Origin: Bacteroidota bacterium
Lineage (GTDB): Bacteria; Bacteroidota; Bacteroidia; Bacteroidales; Paludibacteraceae
DNA length: 64,000 nucleotides
Reading direction: 5' to 3'
Assembly: GCA_023459355.1 (NCBI GenBank)
Contig: JAEWUM010000036.1
Location: 1 to 64,000 of the forward strand
Positions 41,110-50,358 of the stretch are shown one piece after another. The translations under genes were made by a program, and so were the position numbers. How positions within the stretch are numbered: position 1 is the first letter of the stretch; every line of letters starts with the position of its first letter. The notes beneath the pieces were generated by a model. The model was not told the DNA's origin. It searched no databases and worked only from the letters and a program-made list of their open reading frames with translations.

Positions 41110-41121
41110 AAAAATCTATTT
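41110..41121. repeat. 12-bp direct repeat, atpB side of the ORF6N cassette
   Basis: AAATAGATTTTT on the minus strand, containing the atpB stop codon TAG at its fourth to sixth base. Confidence 0.7.
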
Positions 41122-42432
41122 CCAGTATTTTTCAACCAGTTCCTGTTTGATATTAACTTCCGTTTTTGTAAAGTGCTGACCGAATAACTCCCAGGCCACA
41201 TCAAGCATTTGGTCGGTATCGATATTCACATCAATCGCGAGCAATTTTTCAGCATAATCTTTTGAAAACGACAGGGCACGTTCGTCGTAATCTGTCAGGT
41301 CGAAACCATTCTCTAATTTTGTTTTCGCGTTGGCAGCATCGGCATACAAGCGCACGGCAGCATTCATTACCTGCGGATGGTCATCGCGGGTTTTCTTCCC
41401 GATTACCAATTGTTTCAGCCGCGACAAAGAACGGAAGGGATCGACAACAACTTTACCTACATCCGAGTCACGGCGCAGGAAGAGCTGACCCTCGGTGATA
41501 TAACCGGTATTGTCCGGAATCGCATGGGTGATATCGCCACCCGAAAGCGTTGTCACCGCGATGATGGTAATAGAACCACCTTCAGGGAACTGCACCGCTT
41601 TCTCATATATTTTGGCCAGGTCGGAATAAAGCGACCCCGGCATGGAATCTTTCGAAGGAATCTGGTCCATACGGTTCGACACGATAGCCAGCGCATCTGC
41701 GTAGGAAGTCATGTCGGTAAGCAACACCAGAACATTTTCGTTTTTATCAACGGCGAAATACTCGGCAGCTGTCAGCGCCATATCCGGAATTAACAGACGT
41801 TCAACCGGTGGATTCTCAGTGGTATTCACAAAGCTCACAATACGATCCAGTACCCCGGCATTATTAAACACATTTTTGAAATACAGGTAATCATCATTTG
41901 TTAATCCCATCCCACCCAGGATGATTTTATCCGCTTTTGCACGGAGGGCCACATTGGCCATTACCTGATTAAAAGGCTGGTCAGGGTCCGCAAAAAACGG
42001 AATCTTCTGTCCCGACACCAAGGTATTATTCAGGTCGATACCTGCGATACCCGTTGCGATTAACTGCGAAGGTTGTTTACGGCGCACCGGATTCACCGAA
42101 GGACCACCAATTTCACGTTCCTCACCTTCCACTTCCGGTCCGCCATCAATAGGGTCTCCAAAAGAGTTGAAGAAACGACCTGCAAGTTGTTCGCTGACTT
42201 TCAAGGTGGGCGACTTACCAAGGAATATCACTTCCGCATTGGTTGGAATACCTTCGGTACCGCCAAACACCTGCAAGGTAACTTCATCGTTGAAGATTTT
42301 CACCACCTGAGCCAGTTTCCCATTTACCGTTGCCAGTTCCTCATTACCCACGCCGGTAGCATGCAAAGAGCAGGTTGCTTTGGTAATCTGGGTAATTTTC
42401 GTATATATTTTCTGAAAAGCTTTCGTTGCCAT
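41116..42432 (-). CDS. atpB: V-type ATPase subunit B
   Basis: Non-catalytic nucleotide-binding-fold subunit of the V1 head. 438 residues with GRFFNSFGDPIDGGP (about 85-100), the RKQPSQLIATGIAGIDLNNT block and LLTDMTSYADALAIVSNRMD; it lacks a Walker A, as expected of B. The SYSDxA-like region corresponds to the A/B interface. 22 bases after atpA. Confidence 0.96.
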   Translation of the reverse strand: MATKAFQKIYTKITQITKATCSLHATGVGNEELATVNGKLAQVVKIFNDEVTLQVFGGTEGIPTNAEVIFLGKSPTLKVSEQLAGRFFNSFGDPIDGGPEVEGEEREIGGPSVNPVRRKQPSQLIATGIAGIDLNNTLVSGQKIPFFADPDQPFNQVMANVALRAKADKIILGGMGLTNDDYLYFKNVFNNAGVLDRIVSFVNTTENPPVERLLIPDMALTAAEYFAVDKNENVLVLLTDMTSYADALAIVSNRMDQIPSKDSMPGSLYSDLAKIYEKAVQFPEGGSITIIAVTTLSGGDITHAIPDNTGYITEGQLFLRRDSDVGKVVVDPFRSLSRLKQLVIGKKTRDDHPQVMNAAVRLYADAANAKTKLENGFDLTDYDERALSFSKDYAEKLLAIDVNIDTDQMLDVAWELFGQHFTKTEVNIKQELVEKYWK

Positions 42433-42454
42433 AATTGCTATATCTTTATTCCGC

Positions 42455-44209
42455 TTATTTTATTCTTTCAGCCAGGATGGTTTTTAATTCACTTTCATAT
42501 TTAGCAAACTGATCCGACTTATAAGGCGAATAGTTCATTTGTTTGCAAACATTGATTACCCGTTTGAAATAATCCATCACTTCCATAAATCCATTAAACT
42601 CGAATTTGGAGTTGCAAATATCCATCACTAAATTGAGCATGTATTCCTGACGTTCGAGCGGACAAACCGAGTCAATTTTATCGAAAGCATCCTGTTGCAG
42701 AATCACAAAGTCGATTACTTCTGATTTCCAGAAAGTGATATGATAATCAACCGGCACCCCATCGTCGCCAAGGATATTAATTTGCTCCTGCACTTCCTTA
42801 CCACGTTGCAGGATGGTTTTCATATCGTTTACCTGAGCTGTCCATTCAGGAGAAATAACTCCTGATATATACGCTTCAAATTCAGGGTATTCAATGTATT
42901 TTGAGTAACTATCAATCGGGTTCACTGCCGGGTAGCGTTTGCGGTCGGCACGCGACTGTTCGAGCGCGTAGAAACAACGGGCCGCTTTCTTGGTGCTTTC
43001 CGTCACCGGCTCTTTCAGGTTACCACCGGCAGGCGACACTGTACCGATAAACGTAATCGAACCCGTTTGTCCGTTTTTCAGATAAACATAACCTGCACGG
43101 GAATAGAAGTTCGCGATAATGGCGGATAAGTCCATCGGGAAGGCATCCTGTCCCGGTAATTCCTCCATACGGTTCGACATTTCACGCAAAGCCTGTGCCC
43201 AGCGGGAAGTCGAGTCTGCCATCATCAGCACCCGCAATCCCATGGCGCGGTAATATTCTGAAATCGTCATGGCCGTGTAAACCGATGCTTCACGGGAAGC
43301 TACCGGCATATTCGACGTGTTGGCGATGATAATTGTACGTTCCATCAACTTCCGGCCTGTATGCGGATCTTCCAGTTCGGGGAATTCCACAAATATTTCC
43401 ACCACCTCGTTGGCACGTTCACCACAGGCAGCAATAATCACGATATCGGCTTCGGCCTGTTTCGAAATTGCATGTTGTAAAACTGTCTTGCCGGTACCAA
43501 ATGGACCCGGGATAAAGCCCGTTCCACCTTCCACAATCGGGTTAGCCGTATCAATGATGCGTACGCCTGTTTCAAGCAGTTTAAATGGCCTTGGTTTTTC
43601 AGTATGAACGGTGATAGGTTTTTTCACCGGCCATTTCTGAATCATGTTGACTTCAATATCTTTTCCGTCGGCATCTGTAATCACCGCGATATTATCCATG
43701 ATGGTATATTCACCGGCAGGGACAACACTTTTCACGGTATAACTACCTTCGAAAACGAAAGGTACCATAATTTTATGCGGTTGAAAATTCTCATCCACCT
43801 CTCCGAGCCAGGAACCGGCTTCCACCACATCACCCGGCGATGCCAGCGGCATAAATTTCCATTTAGCTTCCTTATCAAGCGGGAAATTATATTCTCCACG
43901 CTGCAGGAATACACCTGTTAATTTATCAAGGTCGTTTTGCAGTCCGTCGTAGTTTCTCGACAACAGACCCGGACCCAGTGTCACTTCGAGCATGTGACCG
44001 GCAAATTCCACTTCATTTCCAACCTGCAATCCGCGTGTACTTTCAAAAACCTGGACAAAAGCCCTGTTGCCGTTGACTTTCAACACCTCGGCCATGAGTT
44101 TGGTTTTTCCCAAAGCGATATATGCAATCTCGTTCTGAGCAACCGGACCATCAACCTCAACGGTAACGAGGTTAGAAATGATTCCTTTTACGATTCCTTT
44201 TGTTGACAT
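42455..44209 (-). CDS. atpA: V-type ATPase subunit A (catalytic)
   Basis: Catalytic ATPase subunit. 584 residues with the non-homologous insert of V-type A subunits (about 115-185), Walker A GPFGTGKT near 235, the catalytic Glu in CGERANEVVEIFVEFPEL, and MADSTSRWAQALREMSNRME. Complete and standard for the family. Confidence 0.96.
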   Translation of the reverse strand: MSTKGIVKGIISNLVTVEVDGPVAQNEIAYIALGKTKLMAEVLKVNGNRAFVQVFESTRGLQVGNEVEFAGHMLEVTLGPGLLSRNYDGLQNDLDKLTGVFLQRGEYNFPLDKEAKWKFMPLASPGDVVEAGSWLGEVDENFQPHKIMVPFVFEGSYTVKSVVPAGEYTIMDNIAVITDADGKDIEVNMIQKWPVKKPITVHTEKPRPFKLLETGVRIIDTANPIVEGGTGFIPGPFGTGKTVLQHAISKQAEADIVIIAACGERANEVVEIFVEFPELEDPHTGRKLMERTIIIANTSNMPVASREASVYTAMTISEYYRAMGLRVLMMADSTSRWAQALREMSNRMEELPGQDAFPMDLSAIIANFYSRAGYVYLKNGQTGSITFIGTVSPAGGNLKEPVTESTKKAARCFYALEQSRADRKRYPAVNPIDSYSKYIEYPEFEAYISGVISPEWTAQVNDMKTILQRGKEVQEQINILGDDGVPVDYHITFWKSEVIDFVILQQDAFDKIDSVCPLERQEYMLNLVMDICNSKFEFNGFMEVMDYFKRVINVCKQMNYSPYKSDQFAKYESELKTILAERIK

Positions 44210-44227
44210 TATTTATAGGTATAATAT

Positions 44228-45058
44228 TTATGCGTTTATTTTAATTCCCTGCTTCATGGAAGCGAGTAAATTTCTGAATATTTCAGAACCGGTTTCGAAC
44301 GAAAGCATTTTCCAGCGCTGGAGCATTTCCGCCCTCAACACATAAGCCAATACCCTTTCTATTGTAAAATAATGAAAAAAGGTATGTTCTTCCAGCCAAT
44401 CCCATTTCAGGGCATCGACCTTCTTCTCACGTTCCAATAAATCGACCTCTTCTGCCAGTTTAATTACTTCCTCCGTATATTCAAAAAGTCCTCCGACACC
44501 ATAATCACGGGCATGACTGGTTCTGAGAATTTTAGCAACTTCGTTCTGACCCACAATTAGCTTTTCCGGGTTAATTTTATGTTTCCGGCAAAAAACAGCA
44601 GTCAGCAAATTATTTAAATTAAGATTAAATTCAAACCAGGACGAAACGAATTTATTGGAAGATTGCATGGCATAATCGTAATACAAACCCGCCAGAAAAT
44701 CATCCGGTGACATGCCTTTCAGGAAATCTTCATCTTCCTGGGCAGATCTGAAGTAACTTATATAATAAGGTAACAATCGTTTATCTTTGGGATGATCCTC
44801 CTCTTGCATTAACCTGACCAGCTCTTCCCAATCCTGTGTATTTAGTACGCCGAAAGTTCCGGGTTTAACTTCTTTTTCACGGAGGAAAGTCAAAAAGTTC
44901 GTATTATCATACCGGGCATAAAGCAAACGAAGCAGTGCAGCATCTTCCTCCGAAAGTTGCGGACTTATTTCATCCAGCAATTCCGCAGGCGACAAAAAAC
45001 CTTTTATATCATCTTTTTGAATGTCAGGCAGTCCGGCTACGAGGCAATAATAATTCAT
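44228..45058 (-). CDS. DUF2764 protein of the V-ATPase operon
   Basis: 276-residue, mainly helical, probably cytoplasmic protein beginning MNYYCLVAGLPDIQKDD, the DUF2764 hallmark. It sits between subunits E and A, in the place where other V-ATPase operons have subunit C, and the operon contains no recognisable C, F or G gene. A role as C-subunit equivalent is therefore a reasonable hypothesis, but I see no direct sequence similarity to the AC39 family. Confidence 0.85.
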   Translation of the reverse strand: MNYYCLVAGLPDIQKDDIKGFLSPAELLDEISPQLSEEDAALLRLLYARYDNTNFLTFLREKEVKPGTFGVLNTQDWEELVRLMQEEDHPKDKRLLPYYISYFRSAQEDEDFLKGMSPDDFLAGLYYDYAMQSSNKFVSSWFEFNLNLNNLLTAVFCRKHKINPEKLIVGQNEVAKILRTSHARDYGVGGLFEYTEEVIKLAEEVDLLEREKKVDALKWDWLEEHTFFHYFTIERVLAYVLRAEMLQRWKMLSFETGSEIFRNLLASMKQGIKINA

Positions 45059-45081
45059 TTGTTGATTGAAAATCTTTTACA

Positions 45082-45672
45082 TTAAAACAACATTTCGACT
45101 AATTTCGGTCTGAGAAACTCTTTAAAATAAGCTACAAACTCATCCTCACCGAAGTTGATTTTATATCCGCCATCAGCAGGAATAAGAGTAAAATCTGTCT
45201 TGATGTTGTTTACTTCTGTAATTTTCACCCCTTTGTTTAACAAATCCTTTGCATTTGATTTGAAATAAGCAGTAAGGGCTTCAGCTTGTTTTGTTTCGAT
45301 ATTGACAGCCTGATTTTTCGCCAGCTCTTCAACCAGTACCAAAATCATTTTCTGCATGAATTCCTTGTCGGTTGTAGCTGCTTTAACCGATGCAGTTACA
45401 ATTTCACCACATACGATATTGGCTACTTCCGATTTAAGCGCATTCACGGCTTGTTGGGCAAAAAGTTTCAATTCGGCACGCGTATTTTTCATCAGCTCAT
45501 TGGCTTTTTCTTCGGTCGACTGATAAAGCTTATCTGCCTCAGCCCTGGCTTTGGCTACAATCTCAGCAGCCTCTGCCTCAGCCTTCGACACAATCTCAGC
45601 AGCTTCCGCCTTTCCCTTTTCAACACCTTCCAGATAGATCTTGTCGGTTAAATCCTGCAATTTTGTATTCAT
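45082..45672 (-). CDS. atpE: V-type ATPase subunit E (peripheral stalk)
   Basis: 196-residue subunit: an Ala/Glu/Lys-rich coiled coil (about 10-85, with repeats of EAAEIVxKAxAEA) and a globular C-terminal domain ending EFLRPKLVEMLF. ATG 45672 is chosen; a start at 45741 adds 23 residues upstream of the probable transcription start. First gene of the operon. Its usual partner, subunit G/H, is not in the window. Confidence 0.9.
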   Translation of the reverse strand: MNTKLQDLTDKIYLEGVEKGKAEAAEIVSKAEAEAAEIVAKARAEADKLYQSTEEKANELMKNTRAELKLFAQQAVNALKSEVANIVCGEIVTASVKAATTDKEFMQKMILVLVEELAKNQAVNIETKQAEALTAYFKSNAKDLLNKGVKITEVNNIKTDFTLIPADGGYKINFGEDEFVAYFKEFLRPKLVEMLF

Positions 45673-45697
45673 ATCTTTGTTTTTATTTTTGGAGTTA

Positions 45698-45705
45698 CAA
45701 AAGTA
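45698..45705 (-). promoter_or_regulatory. -7 box of the V-ATPase operon
   Basis: TACTTTTG on the minus strand, 25 bases before the atpE ATG; no clear -33 element. Confidence 0.45.
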
Positions 45706-45798
45706 ACTGTTTAATTTCTCAGAATAAAATATTTCCGACAAAAAAAAAGGAAAAAAGAAATTAATTTTAAGAAAAAACCTATACTTTTGACCTTTGTT

Positions 45799-45829
45799 TT
45801 TGAAGTTTAAAAATGTTTTAACATCTTTG
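45799..45829 (+). promoter_or_regulatory. Promoter of the small beta-barrel gene
   Basis: TTTG at 45799-45802, 19 bases, CATCTTTG at 45822-45829 (one mismatch to TAnnTTTG). Confidence 0.5.
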
Positions 45830-45887
45830 CATAATTTTTTGTTTATAAAATCTCTAAATCAGCATTACAAAACTAAATTTCATAATC

Positions 45888-46463
45888 ATGAAAACTAAAC
45901 TTTCAATCTTATTGTTTTTTGCTGCTTGCAGCTTAATGGCTTTCTCACAGAACTATGACAATTCAGACTCGGATAAGTTTTATTTGAAATTCGGACCCAA
46001 ATTCGGATTAAATCTGAATGCAGATCTCAACAACATGCCCAACATGAATCAATTAGCCGCACAGGGAAATTATCAACTTGGCGGATTCCTGCAAATGGGC
46101 AGAAAATTGTACCTGCAACCTGAATTCCATTATGCAGTTCAAAAAAAACAAGGTGAAGGTGAAGAAATAATTACTGACGAATCTTACAAGATTCCCGTAC
46201 ATGTCGGGTTAAAATTCTTTGACATTGGCTTGTTAAGCTTGCACATTTCGGGAGGAGCCATGTACACACACAAAACCAAAGAAGCCTTCTCTTTTAGTGC
46301 CGACAAACTGGAATATCAGCTTGGAGCTGGTGTCGATGTTTTTGATTTCATCACTACCGACATCCGGTACACCCTAAGAAAAGACAGAACACTGGGAGAG
46401 CAAATCTCTGACTTTCAACAATACGGAGGCACTATTAATCTCACGGTAGGCTTGAAACTGTAA
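45888..46463 (+). CDS. Outer-membrane beta-barrel protein (porin-like family)
   Basis: 191-residue protein with a signal peptide (about 1-20, ending MAFSQ) and alternating strands of a small eight-stranded barrel: FYLKFGPKFGLNLNADLN at the start, HYAVQKKQ, VHVGLKFF, QLGAGVDVFDFITTDIRY and a C-terminal INLTVGLKL. Resembles the PorT/OMP_b-brl group. Single gene with its own terminator. Function unknown. Confidence 0.8.
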   Translation: MKTKLSILLFFAACSLMAFSQNYDNSDSDKFYLKFGPKFGLNLNADLNNMPNMNQLAAQGNYQLGGFLQMGRKLYLQPEFHYAVQKKQGEGEEIITDESYKIPVHVGLKFFDIGLLSLHISGGAMYTHKTKEAFSFSADKLEYQLGAGVDVFDFITTDIRYTLRKDRTLGEQISDFQQYGGTINLTVGLKL

Positions 46464-46483
46464 TTTTTTTACATATATAAAAT

Positions 46484-46511
46484 AAAAATCCCGCCAATGA
46501 GCGGGATTTTT
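46484..46511. terminator. Bidirectional terminator
   Basis: AAAAATCCCGC-CAATGA-GCGGGATTTTT; serves the beta-barrel gene and the tRNA-Lys pair on the other strand. Confidence 0.85.
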
Positions 46512-46516
46512 AACAG

Positions 46517-46589
46517 TGATTCAGCTGGGGCTCGAACCCAGGACCCCATCCTTAAAAGGGATGTGCTCTACCTGCTGAGCTACTGAATC
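46517..46589 (-). tRNA. tRNA-Lys (UUU)
   Basis: 73 bases folding into a full cloverleaf: acceptor GATTCAG/CTGAATC, anticodon arm CATCC-CTTTTAA-GGATG with anticodon TTT, T arm CTGGG-TTCGAGC-CCCAG. No encoded CCA. Confidence 0.97.
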
Positions 46590-46618
46590 AACAAAGTATA
46601 TTCGCCTGAAAATCAAAG

Positions 46619-46691
46619 TGATTCAGCTGGGGCTCGAACCCAGGACCCCATCCTTAAAAGGGATGTGCTCTACCTGCTGAGCTACTGAATC
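46619..46691 (-). tRNA. tRNA-Lys (UUU), second copy
   Basis: Identical in sequence to 46517-46589; the two start 102 bases apart and are presumably one transcript, with this copy first. Confidence 0.97.
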
Positions 46692-46783
46692 GATTTTTCA
46701 AAAGCGAGCGCAAAGGTATTGTATTTTTTTAAATTGACAAAATAAATTTCCATTTTTTATGTCAATCAATCTGTTATTTTCTC

Positions 46784-46791
46784 TATCTTTG
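46784..46791 (+). promoter_or_regulatory. -7 box of gldE
   Basis: TATCTTTG, an exact match, 25 bases before the TTG start; this supports that start. Confidence 0.5.
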
Positions 46792-46816
46792 CACTGTTAA
46801 ACTCCAATTAAAACAC

Positions 46817-48070
46817 TTGGACACATTCTCGTACATCATCATCACCCTCATCCTCTCTGCATTTTTTTCAGGGATGGAAATTGCGTTCGTGTCATCAAAC
46901 AAACTGCGGTTTGAGTTGGAAAAAAAGCAACGCAACCTGACTTCCGCTATCCTCAGCATATTCTACAGTCATCCGCAGCAATTCATTTCCGCCATGCTGG
47001 TCGGGAACAATATTGTTCTTGTTGTATATGGTCTGATCATGGCTGATTTTTTGAGTCCACTGTTTTTTTTCACAGAGAATCAGATTCTCATTACGCTTTT
47101 GCAAACCATCGTTGCGACAGTCATCGTGTTGATAACAGGTGAATTCTTACCTAAAACATTTTTCAGAACAAACCCCAACCTGTGGTTGCGTGTATTCTCG
47201 TTACCTCTTTTCTTGTTTTACACCCTGCTCTATCCCGTTGCCTTTTTCTCGACCTGGCTATCCAAAGTTATTCTGGCACTTTTCAACCCAGGAAAGAAAG
47301 AAGACAACAACGGCGCTTTATTTTCGCGCATTGACCTCAATTACCTGATCCAGGAGAGTTTCGACAAGGGTAACCAGCAGGAAGAAATTGACAGTGAAGT
47401 AAAGTTTTTTCAAAACGCGCTCGATTTTTCCAAAATCAAACTACGTGATTGTTCTGTACCCAGAACGGAGATTATTGCCCTCGAATACGGAGCAAACCTG
47501 GAAACGTTGAAGCAAACTTTCATTGAAACTGGTTTTTCCAAAATCCCTATTTATAAAGAAAGCATCGACAACATCATCGGCTACATCCACGCTTCGGAAA
47601 TGTTTGAGCACCCGAACGAATGGAAACAATACATCAGGCAGATTCCAATCGTACCGGAAAACATGACCGCTCACAAACTCATGAAACTGTTCATGCTGCA
47701 AAAGAAAAGTATGGCAGTGGTAGTCGATGAGCACGGTGGTACTAACGGCATTGTTACACTTGAAGATATCATTGAAGAGATATTCGGCGAAATTGAAGAC
47801 GAGCATGACAATCGGGAATACATTGCCAAACAACTGAGCGAAAAAGAGTACCTGTTGTCGGGACGCATGGAGGTACAGCTGGCCAATGATAAGTTTGGAT
47901 TGAATATCCCGGAATCAGATGAATATGAAACCATTGCAGGTTTTATTCTGCATCACCACCAGCATTTCCCAAAACTGAATGAAGTCATTCGCATCGGCGA
48001 CATCAATATCAGGTGTATCAAGGTCACCAACAACAGGATTGAATTAATCAGATTATTTTTGGGCGGATAA
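46817..48070 (+). CDS. gldE: GldE-like CBS-domain membrane protein (HlyC/CorC family)
   Basis: 417-residue membrane protein: DUF21 with four hydrophobic segments (about 1-180, AFFSGMEIAFVSSNKLRFEL), two CBS domains (about 205-330, IPIYKESIDNIIGYIHASEM, GGTNGIVTLEDIIEEIFGEI) and a CorC/HlyC domain (about 340-417). GldE is associated with gliding motility in flavobacteria; in non-gliding Bacteroidales the same family is kept and is tied to the type IX secretion lineage. Ion transport is also possible. Start is TTG 46817; the first ATG would cut into the first helix. Confidence 0.85.
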   Translation: MDTFSYIIITLILSAFFSGMEIAFVSSNKLRFELEKKQRNLTSAILSIFYSHPQQFISAMLVGNNIVLVVYGLIMADFLSPLFFFTENQILITLLQTIVATVIVLITGEFLPKTFFRTNPNLWLRVFSLPLFLFYTLLYPVAFFSTWLSKVILALFNPGKKEDNNGALFSRIDLNYLIQESFDKGNQQEEIDSEVKFFQNALDFSKIKLRDCSVPRTEIIALEYGANLETLKQTFIETGFSKIPIYKESIDNIIGYIHASEMFEHPNEWKQYIRQIPIVPENMTAHKLMKLFMLQKKSMAVVVDEHGGTNGIVTLEDIIEEIFGEIEDEHDNREYIAKQLSEKEYLLSGRMEVQLANDKFGLNIPESDEYETIAGFILHHHQHFPKLNEVIRIGDINIRCIKVTNNRIELIRLFLGG

Positions 48071-48145
48071 AATTAATTTCGTATATTCGTGCCCTCAAAA
48101 AAACAGGTAAAAATTGACTTAAAAAATACATTTCAAGTTTAAAAA

Positions 48146-50260
48146 ATGGCAACATTAGAAAAAATCAGAAGTAAAGGTGTTTTACTTATCGTTGTAATCG
48201 GGGTCGCACTCCTGTCTTTCATTATTGGTGACTTCCTGACCCAGGGGTCCACTTTCTTCAGTAAAGCCAGGGAAACTGTTGCGGAAATCAACGGAGAGAA
48301 AATAAACATAGCTGATTATCAGGACTTACTGGATCAAATTACGGTATTCCAAAAATACGAAACCGGTCAGCAGGATATCGACGAACAAACCATGCAGCAA
48401 ATCAGAGCATTTGTATGGGACCAGTTGGTACGTGAAAAACTACTGCTCGAAGAAGCTGAAAAAATGGGCCTTACGGTAAGTAAGGAAGAATTGTCCGATC
48501 AGCTTATCGGAAATAACATTCACCCGATGATTCAACAACGTCGTTTCTTCGCTGACGAATCGGGCCGTTTTAGCAGGGCTATGTTATTACAGTTTTTAAA
48601 TTTCAAGGATGATGAGCCTACTGACTATCAAATGCAGGAAGTCCTGAATGACTACAAGAAACTCTGGATTTTCCTTGAAAAAACTGTGAAATTCTCGATC
48701 TTACAGGAAAAATACAATGTTTTGGTTTCAAATGCCATTGTAGTGAACAACCTGCAGGCTAAATCCAATTTTGAGGCAAATGCCAAATCCTATGATGTAA
48801 ATTACATCATCAAACCCTATTTTTCTGTTCCGGATACTGAATTTACGGTAACCGACAAAGAAATCAAAGAGCGTTACAACAACCAAATCAATCGCTATCG
48901 TCAGGAACCTAATGCTTCCATCAGTTACGTAAGCTTTGGCACCCAACCGCAGGAATATGATTTTCAGGAAGCAGAAAAATTCATCAACAACCTGAAAGAT
49001 GAGTTTTACACGACCGAAGATGTGGTTGAAATTGTAAACATGAACTCTGATATTCCTTATACGGGTCGCAATTACACAGAAAAAACCGTACCGGCTCATT
49101 ACAAGGATTTCGCCTTTAGTGGTAAGAAAGGTGATGCGGTAGGTCCGTTGTTTGTAAACAACACCTATACCATGGCTCGTATTACAGAGACTGGTATTAT
49201 GCTTGCCGATTCGGTTAAGCTCAGACATATCTTCCTCCTAAGTGCAGATGAAACCAAAGCCGACAGCATCATCAAAGCAATTCGCAGTGGCGCTAATTTC
49301 GGACAACTGGCGATGCAATATTCAGCCGTTAAGCAAACAGCACAGAACAACGGGGAAATAGGATGGATTATGGACGGAGATCAGGCTTTAGACAAGGACA
49401 TACTCCGGAATGCTTTTGCTAAGAATGTAAACGAGATATTTACATTTAAAAATGCACAGGGAACCCAAATCATCCAGATCATGGAAAAAACGGCACCCAG
49501 AAAAAAAGTTAAACTGGCAATTCTGGAACGCAGTGTAATCGCAAGCTCTAAAACACAAAGCATCATCTTCAACGAGGCTAAACGTTTTGCTGCTGAATTA
49601 AAAGCCGCCGACTTTGATACTATTGCCCACAAAAATAACTATATAGTTCGTCAGGCTAACGAGATCTATCAGACAAATGAAAATGTATTGAGCATTCCGC
49701 AATCCCGCCAGATTGTACGTTGGGTATTCGACAATCCAAAAGGGACAGTTTCAGATGTGTTCGAATGTGACAAAGAACTAATTGTTGCTGTTATTACAGA
49801 TGTAAACAAATCGAAATACAGAAGCATCGATAAAGTTGCCAGTCAAATCCGCAGTGAAATTATTCGCGATAAAAAAGCGGAAAAATTCATCGCCGAGTTG
49901 AATGAAAAAACGACTAACGGAACTACACTGGATGCATTGGCGGGCAGCCTGGGTCTGGAAGTAAAACCGGCCGAGAATGTAAACTTCGGCTCTTATCAAT
50001 TCGGCATGGAAGGTTTTGAACCGGCTGTAATTGGAAAAGCCGTATCCCTTGAACCAAATAAAATATCGGCTCCTGTAAAAGGTAATGCCGGTGTATTTGT
50101 ACTGCAAAATGGAAATATTCGTCAGAGCGATGCCACTTTTAACCCGACAGCAGAAAAACAAAGCCTGGCATCACGTTACAGGTATTCACTACCTAACATT
50201 ATTCTGATGGATATGCGTGATAAAGCTGAAATTACCGATAACAGACTGAACTTCTATTAA
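48146..50260 (+). CDS. PpiD-like membrane peptidyl-prolyl isomerase
   Basis: 704-residue periplasmic folding factor anchored by one N-terminal helix (about 10-32, VLLIVVIGVALLSFIIGDFL). A SurA-N-type chaperone region follows (about 40-225), then a parvulin domain (about 345-445, LRHIFLLSADETKADSII, NNGEIGWIMDGDQALDKD), then a second, degenerate parvulin-like region and a C-terminal tail. Probably helps outer-membrane proteins through the periplasm. Followed by its own terminator. Confidence 0.9.
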   Translation: MATLEKIRSKGVLLIVVIGVALLSFIIGDFLTQGSTFFSKARETVAEINGEKINIADYQDLLDQITVFQKYETGQQDIDEQTMQQIRAFVWDQLVREKLLLEEAEKMGLTVSKEELSDQLIGNNIHPMIQQRRFFADESGRFSRAMLLQFLNFKDDEPTDYQMQEVLNDYKKLWIFLEKTVKFSILQEKYNVLVSNAIVVNNLQAKSNFEANAKSYDVNYIIKPYFSVPDTEFTVTDKEIKERYNNQINRYRQEPNASISYVSFGTQPQEYDFQEAEKFINNLKDEFYTTEDVVEIVNMNSDIPYTGRNYTEKTVPAHYKDFAFSGKKGDAVGPLFVNNTYTMARITETGIMLADSVKLRHIFLLSADETKADSIIKAIRSGANFGQLAMQYSAVKQTAQNNGEIGWIMDGDQALDKDILRNAFAKNVNEIFTFKNAQGTQIIQIMEKTAPRKKVKLAILERSVIASSKTQSIIFNEAKRFAAELKAADFDTIAHKNNYIVRQANEIYQTNENVLSIPQSRQIVRWVFDNPKGTVSDVFECDKELIVAVITDVNKSKYRSIDKVASQIRSEIIRDKKAEKFIAELNEKTTNGTTLDALAGSLGLEVKPAENVNFGSYQFGMEGFEPAVIGKAVSLEPNKISAPVKGNAGVFVLQNGNIRQSDATFNPTAEKQSLASRYRYSLPNIILMDMRDKAEITDNRLNFY

Positions 50261-50281
50261 TACGGTACCTATATTATTGTA

Positions 50282-50319
50282 AATGACGGGATGAAGACAT
50301 TTCATTCCGTCATTTTTTT
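50282..50319 (+). terminator. Terminator of the PpiD gene
   Basis: AATGACGGGATGAA pairs with TTCATTCCGTCATT (one G-T pair) and runs into TTTTT. Confidence 0.8.
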
Positions 50320-50336
50320 CATTTAATCAGATTGTG

Positions 50337-50344
50337 TATTTTTG
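50337..50344 (+). promoter_or_regulatory. -7 box of rlmN
   Basis: TATTTTTG, exact match, 14 bases before the ATG at 50359. Confidence 0.45.
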
Positions 50345-50358
50345 GCAAAAATTTCAAC

